A DNA stretch of 64,000 bases from positions 2,629,595-2,693,594 of the forward strand of contig JAWPMO010000001.1 in the NCBI GenBank assembly GCA_033344875.1, in the 5' to 3' direction. The notes under the pieces are model-generated. The model made no database searches and was not told the DNA's origin. It was given only the letters and a program-made list of their open reading frames with translations. Made by a program: the position numbers and the translations under genes. Shown piece by piece: positions 33,795 to 42,485 of the stretch; the first letter of the stretch is position 1; each line of letters begins with the position of its first letter. This DNA comes from Ilumatobacteraceae bacterium (GTDB taxonomy: Bacteria > Actinomycetota > Acidimicrobiia > Acidimicrobiales > Ilumatobacteraceae).

Positions 33795-36449
33795 TCACCC
33801 GTCGGCGAGGAATCCCCAGTCGGCAACGCTGACGATCGGGCCGAGTGACGGCGCGACCGACACCCCGCCGATGTCGTCGCGGAATGCGGTGAAGGCCGGC
33901 TCCACGTAGAGCGGGACGGCGGGGACACCACCGACCAGCATCTCGTCGATCTCGGCGAACACCGACGCTCGCTCGACCGGGTCGCCCGTCGCAGCTGCCT
34001 GCTCGAATGCGTCGTCGAGATCGGCGTCGGCGTACGCACCGACGTTCACGCCGCTGCCGTCGCACCCGTCGATCGTGGCGGGGCATGCGTCCGACGCGAA
34101 CGAGAACTCGGTGGCGATCGGGTCGCTGTTGAGGATCCGGTACTGCAGCAGCAGGTCGAACGCACCGGTCGTCAGCCGCTCGTTCGTCAGCGCCACGTTC
34201 GCCGGCGTGCCGGTGATGTCGATCCCGATGTCCTGGAGGGCCGTCTCGACCGCGAGCGCGGTGTTGATGCTGTCGGAGTCGGCGTTGAGCACCAGGGTCA
34301 GCGCCAGGTCCTGGCCGTCCTTGCGGCGGAACACCGTGTCGTCGGGCCGGACCCATCCCGCCTCGTCGAGCAATCGCTCTGCTTCCTCGACGTCGTGCAG
34401 ATCGGCGAACGGTTGGTCGTTGCCACGTTGCGCCGGAGCGAACACGAGGCTGTTCCACGGCGCCGCGACCGAGCCGGTCTTGCGCCCCACTGCGATGTCC
34501 GCGATGAGCGCGCGGTCGAGCGCGTGGAGGATCGCCCGCCGCACCAGCGGGTCGGCCAGCGGCCCGGACCGAAGGTTCAGGGTCAGCTGTACGCCGACGT
34601 CGGCGTCGCCGACGATCACGGCGGTGTCGTCCAGCGCTGCGGCGTCGAGCACCTCGGTGCGTTCGATGTCGTCGACCCAGATCATGTCGACCTCACGGCG
34701 ACGCTGCGCCTCGACGAGCGCGTCCGAGTCGGGGTAGGTCGCGAACGCCACTCGATCGAGCGCCGGTGCCGTGCCGGTCCAGGCCGGGTTCCGTGCGAAC
34801 GCGACCTCACCGGGATTCTGTCGCGTGGCCAGCTGGTACGGACCCGCCGAGAACTCGACCCCGTCGGCGAGGAACGTCGCTGCGGTCCCACCGCTGTCGA
34901 GGTGACCTCGCCAGGCCGCCGCCGAGACGATCGGATGGATGGTCGAGAACATCAGGTACGCCGCGCCGTTGGGTTCGGCCAACTCGATCTCGAGCGTGAC
35001 CTCGTCGACGGCTACCACGGCGATCACGTCGTCGTAGAGCGCGGTGTTGACGGCGTTGGTGCCCGGTGTGGTGAGGTACTCGAACGTCGCGACGATGTCG
35101 GCGGTCGTGACCGGCTCGCCGTCGTCCCAGACCCGATCGTCCCGGATCGACCAGCGCAACACGAGGGGGTCGTCGCCGGCGACGGGTGGTCCGGTGGCCA
35201 GGCTCGGGTACGGGTCGAGCTGTGCGTCGATCTCGTACATGACCGGCAGCACCGAACCGGCGAACAGCTTCGCGGTGTCGAGGCTGGCGTGGGGATTGGC
35301 TTCGGACAGGTCGAGGCTCGTGCCGACCTCGACGCTGCCACCGGATCGGAGTGCTGGAACGTCGGCTTCGCTCGTCGGAACCGACGACACGGCCGGCGTC
35401 GAGGGAGCCGACGGTGCCGTCGACGCGACCACCGCATCGGCCGTGGTGTCCGTGTCGGTCACGACGGACGTGCCGGTCACGACGGACGTCTGAGCCACCG
35501 GGATCGCGCCATCGTCGACCGGTGCGGCGGCCCGGCGACCGGCCAGCACCAGCCCGCCGACCACGACCAGCGCTCCGACGAGGACGAGCGCCACGACGTG
35601 CCGGCGTCGGGGACGCGGCCGAGCGGTCGGGCCGGTTTGCTCGCTTCCGCTCGACCCGATCGGGAGCGCGGCGACCAGATCGGCGGCGCGGTCGAAACGG
35701 TCGTCCCGGTCCTTGGCCAGGGCGCGGGCGAAGAACCCGTCGAGCGCCGGGTCGCCGGTCGGCGGGATCTCGTCGACCGAGTGGGCGAGCAACGTGCTGA
35801 CCATGTCGTCACGGGCGAACGGCGACCGGCCTGTGACGGCGTGGAACGCGACGCAGCCGAGCGCATAGATGTCGGACCGATGATCGACCGGTTCACCGCG
35901 GGCCTGCTCGGGCGCCATGTATTCCGCAGTCCCGATACTGCCCGTCGTGTACCGCCCCAGTTCTCGGGCCGAGGCGGCGATCCCGAAGTCGCTCAGGTAC
36001 GGCCGGCCGTCCTCGATCAGGATGTTCGCCGGTTTGACGTCGCGATGGATCAGACCGGTCGCGTGGGCAGCGTCGAGCGCGTCGCCGATCGGACGGAGTA
36101 CGGCGGCGACGGCGGCCGGCGACATCGGTGCGTCGCGCTCGATGACGTCGGCGAGCGTCTCACCGTCGACGAGCCGCATCGCGAGGTAGTACAGGCCGTC
36201 GTCGTCACCGGCCTCGTACACGGGCACGATCGACGGATGATCGAGCGAGGCCGCCGCTCGCCCCTCGCGCTCGAACCTGCGGGCTGCCGTCGGGTCGCGG
36301 GCGACCAGTGGATCGAGCACCTTGACGGCGACGTCACGGTCGAGTCGGAGCTGGCGGGCTCGCCACACCGATCCGAACGACCCCTCGCCGAGTGGCTCGA
36401 CGAGTTCGAAACCGCCCAACCGGCGCCCGTGCAGATCGTCCCCGGCCAT
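33795..36449 (-). CDS. Receptor Ser/Thr kinase fused to an extracellular SBP_bac_5 peptide-binding domain
   Basis: An 884-residue fusion. The kinase (about 12-265) has LGEGSFGSVWRA, ATP-site Lys43, catalytic IHRDVKPANIL (Asp137), DFG at 154-156 and APE at 179-181, all intact. One membrane helix spans 284-304. A Thr/Ser/Ala linker leads to a domain of about 510 residues resembling oligopeptide/nickel-binding proteins (SBP_bac_5): DDPLVLRWSIRDDRVWDDGEPVTTADIV, ADPLVRRAILHALDRALIAD, EEAERLLDEAGWV. Binding-protein domains usually feed ABC transporters; here the domain is tethered outside a kinase, so a peptide-sensing receptor is inferred. It is divergent, 80 nt away, from an ATPase/winged-helix regulator. 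A TACGCT box lies 7 nt before ATG 36449. Confidence 0.93.
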   Translation of the reverse strand: MAGDDLHGRRLGGFELVEPLGEGSFGSVWRARQLRLDRDVAVKVLDPLVARDPTAARRFEREGRAAASLDHPSIVPVYEAGDDDGLYYLAMRLVDGETLADVIERDAPMSPAAVAAVLRPIGDALDAAHATGLIHRDVKPANILIEDGRPYLSDFGIAASARELGRYTTGSIGTAEYMAPEQARGEPVDHRSDIYALGCVAFHAVTGRSPFARDDMVSTLLAHSVDEIPPTGDPALDGFFARALAKDRDDRFDRAADLVAALPIGSSGSEQTGPTARPRPRRRHVVALVLVGALVVVGGLVLAGRRAAAPVDDGAIPVAQTSVVTGTSVVTDTDTTADAVVASTAPSAPSTPAVSSVPTSEADVPALRSGGSVEVGTSLDLSEANPHASLDTAKLFAGSVLPVMYEIDAQLDPYPSLATGPPVAGDDPLVLRWSIRDDRVWDDGEPVTTADIVATFEYLTTPGTNAVNTALYDDVIAVVAVDEVTLEIELAEPNGAAYLMFSTIHPIVSAAAWRGHLDSGGTAATFLADGVEFSAGPYQLATRQNPGEVAFARNPAWTGTAPALDRVAFATYPDSDALVEAQRRREVDMIWVDDIERTEVLDAAALDDTAVIVGDADVGVQLTLNLRSGPLADPLVRRAILHALDRALIADIAVGRKTGSVAAPWNSLVFAPAQRGNDQPFADLHDVEEAERLLDEAGWVRPDDTVFRRKDGQDLALTLVLNADSDSINTALAVETALQDIGIDITGTPANVALTNERLTTGAFDLLLQYRILNSDPIATEFSFASDACPATIDGCDGSGVNVGAYADADLDDAFEQAAATGDPVERASVFAEIDEMLVGGVPAVPLYVEPAFTAFRDDIGGVSVAPSLGPIVSVADWGFLADG

Positions 36450-36456
36450 CGTCGCG

Positions 36457-36462
36457 AGCGTA
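36457..36462 (-). promoter_or_regulatory. -10 box (TACGCT) of the receptor-kinase gene
   Basis: TACGCT on the minus strand, 7 nt before ATG 36449. Confidence 0.5.
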
Positions 36463-36516
36463 GGCCAGCCCCGCCGCGCCGGGGCACGACCGCCCGTCCG
36501 CGCCCGTCCGGAGCAC

Positions 36517-36522
36517 TACCGT
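36517..36522 (+). promoter_or_regulatory. -10 box (TACCGT) of the STAND-type regulator gene
   Basis: TACCGT ends 7 nt before ATG 36530. It faces away from the receptor-kinase promoter in an 80-nt intergenic stretch. Confidence 0.5.
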
Positions 36523-36529
36523 CGAGTCG

Positions 36530-39043
36530 ATGGCGGGCCGGCCGAAGCTCCTCACGCGAGCGCCACGAATCGACGAACGGCTCGTCCGGCCGCGCCTGGT
36601 CGACGCCGTGGCGGACCACCCGATCGTGATCGTGTCCGGCCCACTCGGGTCGGGCGTCACGACCGCTGCCGCACAGATCGCGGCGGCGACGCAGCCCGGT
36701 TCGACCATCGCCTGGTGCCGACTCTCGGCCGGATACGACACCGCCGGCGACCTCGTCGGCATGGTCGCCGAGACGCTCGGCCGCGAACCCCCGCCCGTGC
36801 GCCGGGTCATCGAACTCGCCGACCAACTCCTCGAGCTCGCCGAGACCGGCCCGCTCACGATCGTCGTCGACGACCACCAAATCGCCGCCGACGGCGACGT
36901 CGACCGGATGCTCGCCGAGTGCGCCGGGCTCCTGCCACCGGGCACGCGCATCATCGTCGCGGCATCGACGCGACCGGCGGGACTGATCGGCCTGCTCCCG
37001 GCATCGCTTCGGGCGGTGCTGGGTCCGGATGACCTGGCGTTCACCGATGACGAGGCCGTCGCACTGTTCGAACGACACGGCGCCCACGCCGCAGCGGCCT
37101 CACGGTGGAACCGCGAACTCGGCGGATGGGCACACGGCATCGACGCCGGCGCCCACGCCCCCGACCGCGACCCGGCGCTCCACCTCGCCGCGCTGCTGGA
37201 GCAACTCGTCGCGGCCGATCCGACCGGCGGCGACCTGGTCGACGCGGCCGCAGCGACCACCTACCTGACCCACGGTCTCGCGACCGGGCTCGGCATCGCG
37301 ATCTCGCCGGATGCGCTCACCTCCCTGTCGGCCTCGTCGCCGCTCCTCAGCGACCACGACGGGTACGTCCGCCTGACCGAACTCGCCGCGACGACACACC
37401 GCTCGGCGATGACGCCGGAGCGCGTCCTCCAGCTCCGACGAGCGGCGGCCGGCATGATCGCCGACGACGACCCCACGACGGCGATCGACCTGCTGCTCGA
37501 TGCCGACGCGCCGCACGCCGCCGCCGACGTGCTGGCCGACCATCTCTCCGAGATCGGTGTCGAGCGGGCACTGAACTGGCTCTACCGTCTTCCGGCCGAT
37601 CTCCGTCGACGCTTCCCACCGGTCCTCGCCGCGGGACAGGCCACCGTCGAGGTCGACGTCGCGCTCGCCGACGCCGAGACCCGGGTCGCGCGGGCGACCT
37701 CCGAGCGGTCGCGACGCGAGGCGCTCCTGGCACTCGGATCGGTCGAGGCACACCGGGGCGAGCTGGCCGCCGCCGCCTCCGCGTTCGAGGCCGCCCTCCG
37801 CACGACGAACGCCGACCCCGCATCGGCCGAACGCATCTCCGCCGAGTTGGCGGCGACGCGCTGGTACCTCGGCGACATCGTCGGAGCACGCGCTGCGCTC
37901 ACCACCGTGGGTCACTCCCCCTTCGGCAGGTGGCTGACCGCCCAGATCGACATCGTCGACGCGACGCCACCGACGACCACCGGCATCGAGACACACGACA
38001 CCGACGACGTCTACACCCGCTCGACCGAAGCGCTCGTTGCGCTGACCGGGCCGACCGACGACAAACGGGCCGCCGAACTGGCCGCGGCGGCGTACGCATC
38101 GGCGGTCGACGGCGGTGGCGATCCCTTCGTGGCGGCCTCGGCGGTCTACGCGTGGAGCCTGCTGCGAATCGGGCGCGTCGACGAGGCGCTCACGGTCGCC
38201 GACACACTCGAGCGTCGTGTCGGCCCCCGGCATCATCTCGGCCGTCTCCACGGCGCGATCATCCGCGAACGGTGCAGTCGGGTAGGCGACGACACCGGAC
38301 GCAACGATCGCGACCGACGACGACTCCGCGATCTCCGCGCCCGTGGCTTCGCGACGGTCGAGCAACTGGCATCACGTGTGCTCGACGAGTCGACGAGCAC
38401 GGCCGTCGACGGGTCGATCGAGGTGCAGGTGCTCGGCGAGCACGCGGCCCGGTGCGACCGACGACGGATCACCCGCTCCGACTGGAAGTCGAAGAAGGCG
38501 TTCGAGGTACTGACCGTGCTCGCTGCCGGTGGTGCAGGCGGACGTCGCCGCGAGGAGGTCATCGAAGCCGTCTGGCCGGGACGGCCGCCCGACAAGGGAC
38601 GCACCCTGCTGCGGACGGCGCTGAGCGAGATCCGCCGAGTGCTCGAACCCGAACGACCGCCCGGCGAGCCGTCGAGGCACCTGGTCGCCGGCGACGATGT
38701 CGTCACCGTCACCGGGCGCCTCGACCTCGACCGCATCGAGGCGGCGCTCGACACCGACCCGACCGCCGCCTTCGAGGAACTGCGCCCCGGCCTGGCCCCG
38801 ACCGTCGCCTCCGCCGAGTGGGCCCAGGACTGGGCGGGACAGGTCGAACGCCTCACCGTGCGGGCCGCCATGCAGGTGCCCGACGACGCCGAACGCCCCC
38901 AACGCATCGCTGCGTTGGAGGCGTTGATCGGGGCCGAGCCCTGGCAGCGGGCCCACTACGACTCGCTCGCCCAGCTCCATCGGGAGGGCGGTGACGAGGC
39001 GGCGGCAGCCGACGTCGAGCGTCGCTGGTTCGCCGACGATTGA
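36530..39043 (+). CDS. STAND/MalT-like ATPase regulator with C-terminal winged-helix and BTAD-like region
   Basis: An 837-residue regulator. The N-terminal ATPase-like domain (about 10-250) starts with the MalT-family lead RAPRIDERLVRPRL. Its P-loop reads GPLGSGVTT (37-45), with Val43 where Lys is expected; Walker B is TIVVDDHQ (Asp114, Asp115). A TPR-like helical region follows (about 280-600). From about 625 comes an OmpR-type winged helix (SDWKSKKAFEVLTVLAAGG... REEVIEAVWPG... LLRTALSEIRRVLEP), then a BTAD-like helical end. Most SARPs carry the winged helix at the N-terminus. Streptomyces AfsR, with similar parts, is phosphorylated by kinase AfsK; the divergent receptor kinase suggests a similar pairing. 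The stop abuts that of the convergent secreted-protein gene. Confidence 0.85.
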   Translation: MAGRPKLLTRAPRIDERLVRPRLVDAVADHPIVIVSGPLGSGVTTAAAQIAAATQPGSTIAWCRLSAGYDTAGDLVGMVAETLGREPPPVRRVIELADQLLELAETGPLTIVVDDHQIAADGDVDRMLAECAGLLPPGTRIIVAASTRPAGLIGLLPASLRAVLGPDDLAFTDDEAVALFERHGAHAAAASRWNRELGGWAHGIDAGAHAPDRDPALHLAALLEQLVAADPTGGDLVDAAAATTYLTHGLATGLGIAISPDALTSLSASSPLLSDHDGYVRLTELAATTHRSAMTPERVLQLRRAAAGMIADDDPTTAIDLLLDADAPHAAADVLADHLSEIGVERALNWLYRLPADLRRRFPPVLAAGQATVEVDVALADAETRVARATSERSRREALLALGSVEAHRGELAAAASAFEAALRTTNADPASAERISAELAATRWYLGDIVGARAALTTVGHSPFGRWLTAQIDIVDATPPTTTGIETHDTDDVYTRSTEALVALTGPTDDKRAAELAAAAYASAVDGGGDPFVAASAVYAWSLLRIGRVDEALTVADTLERRVGPRHHLGRLHGAIIRERCSRVGDDTGRNDRDRRRLRDLRARGFATVEQLASRVLDESTSTAVDGSIEVQVLGEHAARCDRRRITRSDWKSKKAFEVLTVLAAGGAGGRRREEVIEAVWPGRPPDKGRTLLRTALSEIRRVLEPERPPGEPSRHLVAGDDVVTVTGRLDLDRIEAALDTDPTAAFEELRPGLAPTVASAEWAQDWAGQVERLTVRAAMQVPDDAERPQRIAALEALIGAEPWQRAHYDSLAQLHREGGDEAAAADVERRWFADD

Positions 39044-40510
39044 TCAGTCGACGCCGCAGCGCGTCAGCCAGTGGGCCGATCCGTCGTGCAGTGCGAGGTT
39101 GGCATCGTTGGTGACCGTCGATCCGTCGGTCAGCGTGAACTCGACCGTGAAGGGGATCGCCTCGGGGAAGGTGATGGCGCCGTTCGGGGTGTCGAGGTCG
39201 AGCGGGCCGGGGACCCCGACCGAGAGCGTCTCGGCACCGGTGATCGAACCGGCGGTTCGGGCGACGTACTCCGAGCAGACCGACTCACCGAACGCCAGCG
39301 GCACCGAGGGGTGGAGGGTGGCGAGCAGGTCGTCGACGTTGCCGGTCGTGTGGTCGTCGACGAAACCGATCAGGAAGTCCTCGACCTCGGCCTCGGCGTT
39401 CGCCCGCTCATCGGCTGCGTCGGCCTGCTCATCGGCTGCGTCGGCGGTGTCGTCGGCGTCGACCTGGGAGTCGAAGTCGAAGCACTCGTCGTCGAACACC
39501 GGACCCTCGTCGGAGTCGACCGGGAACACCACGCCGGGACCCTCGTCGAGCGTCGGCAGCAGGTCGATCGGATCCGAGGAGTCGGCGCCCTGCAGGTCGA
39601 ACCGGGTGAGCTCGTGCTCGCCGTAGCTGTTGATGCCGAGCGGCGTCTCGAACGCTCCGTCTTCGACCGGCACCTGGACCGGCTCGCCGCCGTTGATCGT
39701 CGGGCCCTCGACCCAGATCCAGCCACCGTCCAGGCCGTAGACCTCGCCGCGGACCCAGATGCCGGAGGCGGCGTTCTGCTCGGCGACCTCGGCGTGGCGG
39801 ACGTCGACGCACACCTGCCGGAGCCCCGGAGGCCCGGCGGCCACCTCGTCGGTGGCCGAATCGGTGTCGTCACCGGTGTCGTCGGTCGTCTCGTCGTCGG
39901 CCGTCTCGTCGGCGGTCGTCTCGTCGGCGGTCGTCTCGTCGCTCGGCTCGTCGACGACCAGCGATGTCTCCTCGTCGCCGGCGGCATTCGGCGGCGTCAT
40001 CTCGAACCACAGGTCGTCGAGGTCACCGTGCTGGTCCGGGGTGACGTATTCGATTTCGACCGTGAGGCTGGTCGTGCCGTCGGCATGCTGCACCTCGGTC
40101 ACCGTGAGGTAGATGCACAGGTAGACGTTGTCGCAGGGCGGGCCGCCGACCTGCGTCGCCCCGCCGTCCTTGTCGTCGCGGGCTCGGTAGCCGGTCGGCT
40201 CGTCGGCCACGACGACGTAGGTGCCGGCCTTCGGCGTGAACGAGAGTGACGCCTCGCCGGTCGAACCCGTCGTCCCGGACGTCACGGTGGCGCCGGTCGC
40301 GTCGAGCAGGCGGACGGCCACGCCGCTGAGCGCCTGCTGCGACGTGTCACGCGCCGACACCGTCAGCGCCTGCTCGGTCGTCGGATCGGCGGGGACGATG
40401 GGATCGCCGGCGGCGCTGTCGTCGCCTCCGGCGATCACGAAGAACCCGATCACGAGGGCGATGATGCCGATCAGGGCGGTGGCTGCTGCGGTGGTGCGGT
40501 TGAACTTCAT
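39044..40510 (-). CDS. Secreted/anchored protein with Ig-like (CnaB-type) domain and acidic linkers
   Basis: A 488-residue exported protein. The N-terminus MKFNRTTAAATALIGIIALVIGFFVIAGG is an uncleaved signal anchor. Residues about 45-105 fit a carboxypeptidase-regulatory/CnaB-like beta-sandwich (SQQALSGVAVRLLDATGATVTSG...GEASLSFTPKAGTYVVVADEPTGY). A strongly acidic Thr/Asp/Glu repeat follows (DETTADETTADET...), then beta-rich sequence, an Asp/Ala-rich coil (AADEQADAADERANAE) and a C-terminal region like a small transport- or ketosteroid-isomerase-like domain (FLIGFVDDHTTGNVDDLLATLHP). Cell-surface location is predicted; function unknown. Stop codons of this gene and the convergent regulator abut. 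Confidence 0.78.
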   Translation of the reverse strand: MKFNRTTAAATALIGIIALVIGFFVIAGGDDSAAGDPIVPADPTTEQALTVSARDTSQQALSGVAVRLLDATGATVTSGTTGSTGEASLSFTPKAGTYVVVADEPTGYRARDDKDGGATQVGGPPCDNVYLCIYLTVTEVQHADGTTSLTVEIEYVTPDQHGDLDDLWFEMTPPNAAGDEETSLVVDEPSDETTADETTADETADDETTDDTGDDTDSATDEVAAGPPGLRQVCVDVRHAEVAEQNAASGIWVRGEVYGLDGGWIWVEGPTINGGEPVQVPVEDGAFETPLGINSYGEHELTRFDLQGADSSDPIDLLPTLDEGPGVVFPVDSDEGPVFDDECFDFDSQVDADDTADAADEQADAADERANAEAEVEDFLIGFVDDHTTGNVDDLLATLHPSVPLAFGESVCSEYVARTAGSITGAETLSVGVPGPLDLDTPNGAITFPEAIPFTVEFTLTDGSTVTNDANLALHDGSAHWLTRCGVD

Positions 40511-40632
40511 GACGTGCTCCTCACGTTGCGGTTGGTGTATCGACACCTTCCGCCGGCATCGTGAGAACGGCGTGAAACTCGCCGGCACCGTCCGACGGGA
40601 TCGAGCCGATGCGGCTCTGCCAAGATCACCGA

Positions 40633-41664
40633 ATGAGCAAGCTGAACGACGACCCGCGCATCGATCCTCGGATCAAGGCCCTGCTCGGCGGCCTGCCGAG
40701 CGTGCCCCAGGCGGACGTGAGCGACCGGGCCGAGCTGCTCGCGGAAGCGCACTCACCCGAGGGCCTCGCCGAGCGTCAGCTCGCCGACACCCTGATGGAC
40801 TCGCTCGACAGCGTGGACATCGCTCCCCGCGCGGGTCTCGACATCAGCACGCTCGAGTTCACCTCGGCACCCGACGGCAACACGGTCAAGATCCAGCTGA
40901 TCCGCCCGGAGGGCGACGGCCCGTTCCCATGCGTCTACTACATCCACGGTGGCGGCATGCAGACGATGTCGTGCTTCAACGGGATGTACAGCACGTGGGG
41001 CCGCCTGATCGCCCACCAGGGCGTCGCGGTCGCGATGGTCGACTTCCGCAACGCGCTCCACGCCTCGTCGGCACCCGAGGTCGAGCCGTTTCCCGCCGGG
41101 TTGAACGACTGTGTGTCGGGGCTCCGCCACATCGTGTCCAACGCATCCGAACTCGGCCTCGACGCCGACCACGTGATCGTGGCCGGTGAGAGCGGCGGCG
41201 GGAACCTCACCCTCGCCACGGGCATGCAACTGGCCCGCGACGGCGACATCGGTCTGATCCGTGGGCTGTGGGCACTGTGCCCCTACATCGCCGGCGAGTG
41301 GCCGCAGGACCGGTTCCCGTCGTCGATCGAGAACAACGGGATCCTGCTCGACCTGGCGTCCAATCGCGGCAGGCACGCCTACGGGATCGAGGCGTTCGAG
41401 GCCGGCAACCCACTGGCCTGGCCGTCGTTCGCCACCGAGGACGACGTGCGCGACTTCCCCGCGACCGTGATCAGCGTCAACGAGTGCGATCCGCTGCGCG
41501 ACGAGGGCATCGAGTTCTATCGGCTGCTCGTGAGGGCGGGCGTCGCCGCCCGCTGCATCCAGGCGATGGGAACGGTCCACGGCACCGAGGTGTTCGCCGT
41601 GTCGTGCCCCGACATCAGCGCCGAGCGGGCGGCGAGTATCGCCGAGTTCTGCCGGAACGCCTGA
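40633..41664 (+). CDS. Alpha/beta hydrolase (HSL/acetyl-esterase family)
   Basis: A 343-residue carboxylesterase-like hydrolase. The oxyanion-hole motif is YYIHGGGMQTM (family HGGG). The nucleophile elbow is VAGESGGGNLTLA. A charge-relay Asp lies near SVNECDPLRDEG and the His in GTVHGTEVF. These are the marks of the hormone-sensitive-lipase family, which hydrolyses short acyl esters. No signal peptide, so cytoplasmic. ATG 40633 is used; the longer in-frame start at 40609 lacks support. It converges with the SDR gene, 11 nt between stops. Confidence 0.9.
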   Translation: MSKLNDDPRIDPRIKALLGGLPSVPQADVSDRAELLAEAHSPEGLAERQLADTLMDSLDSVDIAPRAGLDISTLEFTSAPDGNTVKIQLIRPEGDGPFPCVYYIHGGGMQTMSCFNGMYSTWGRLIAHQGVAVAMVDFRNALHASSAPEVEPFPAGLNDCVSGLRHIVSNASELGLDADHVIVAGESGGGNLTLATGMQLARDGDIGLIRGLWALCPYIAGEWPQDRFPSSIENNGILLDLASNRGRHAYGIEAFEAGNPLAWPSFATEDDVRDFPATVISVNECDPLRDEGIEFYRLLVRAGVAARCIQAMGTVHGTEVFAVSCPDISAERAASIAEFCRNA

Positions 41665-41675
41665 CGACGGCCCGA

Positions 41676-42431
41676 TCACTCGCCGCGGAACTGCACCAGC
41701 CCGCCGCCGTCGAGCACGATCGCCTGCCCCGTGATCCACGAGCCGGAATCGGCCGCGAGCCACAGCGCCGCCGCGGCGATGTCCTCGACCTCACCGAGAC
41801 GGCCGAGCGGATAGGAGGCGGCGACCTCGTCGCCGCGCTCGCCGTCCCAGAGCATCTTCGCGAAGTCGGTCTTGATGAGGCCGGGACAGATCGCGTTCAC
41901 GCGCACCTTGGGGCCGAGTTCGGGCGCGAGCTGCTTGGTCAGGTGGATCAGTGCGGCCTTCGTCACGTCGTAGACACCGAGCGCCGCATTGGTGCTGAGC
42001 CCTCCCACCGACGAGATGTTGATCACGACGCCGCCGTGCTCCTGCATGTGCTTGCGCCACACGAGTTGGGTCCAGAACAGCGGTGCGGTCAGGTTGACCT
42101 CGAAGGTCTTCTCCCAGCGGGGCAGGTCGACGTCGATCGTCGGGCCGGCGTACGGGTTGGTGCCGGCGTTGTTGACGAGGATGTCGACCCCGCCGATCCG
42201 CTCGATGCAGGCGTCGACGATGCGGTCGGCATCGTCGAGCTTGCCGACGTGGCCGGCCTCCCACACGCACCCGTTGCCGATCTCGTCCGCGGCCGCCTCA
42301 CACGCATCGGCCTTCCGACTCGTGATCATCACGGTGGCACCGGCGTCGGCGAACATCTTCGCGATCGCCTTGCCGATACCACGGGAGCCTCCCGTGACCA
42401 GTGCCGTCTTGCCGTCGAGTCGCAGATCCAT
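41676..42431 (-). CDS. Short-chain dehydrogenase/reductase (SDR)
   Basis: A 251-residue classical SDR. The cofactor motif is TALVTGGSRGIGKAIA (TGxxxGxG), then NNAG in ILVNNAGTNPYAG, catalytic Ser in INISSVGGLS, YDVTK as the Tyr-x3-Lys pair, and the C-terminal ITGQAIVLDGGGLVQF. It oxidises or reduces an alcohol/ketone with NAD(P); the substrate is unknown. It lies 54 nt downstream of the alpha/beta hydrolase gene on the same strand. It also has its own TACGAT box 6 nt before ATG 42431, so it may be transcribed both with the hydrolase and alone. Confidence 0.93.
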   Translation of the reverse strand: MDLRLDGKTALVTGGSRGIGKAIAKMFADAGATVMITSRKADACEAAADEIGNGCVWEAGHVGKLDDADRIVDACIERIGGVDILVNNAGTNPYAGPTIDVDLPRWEKTFEVNLTAPLFWTQLVWRKHMQEHGGVVINISSVGGLSTNAALGVYDVTKAALIHLTKQLAPELGPKVRVNAICPGLIKTDFAKMLWDGERGDEVAASYPLGRLGEVEDIAAAALWLAADSGSWITGQAIVLDGGGLVQFRGE

Positions 42432-42437
42432 ACCCGG

Positions 42438-42443
42438 ATCGTA
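42438..42443 (-). promoter_or_regulatory. -10 box (TACGAT) of the SDR gene
   Basis: TACGAT on the minus strand, 6 nt before ATG 42431, suggesting an internal leaderless promoter. Confidence 0.5.
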
Positions 42444-42485
42444 GGACCGACCGGTCCGCGCCGACGATGCGTGGGCGTGCCCGCC

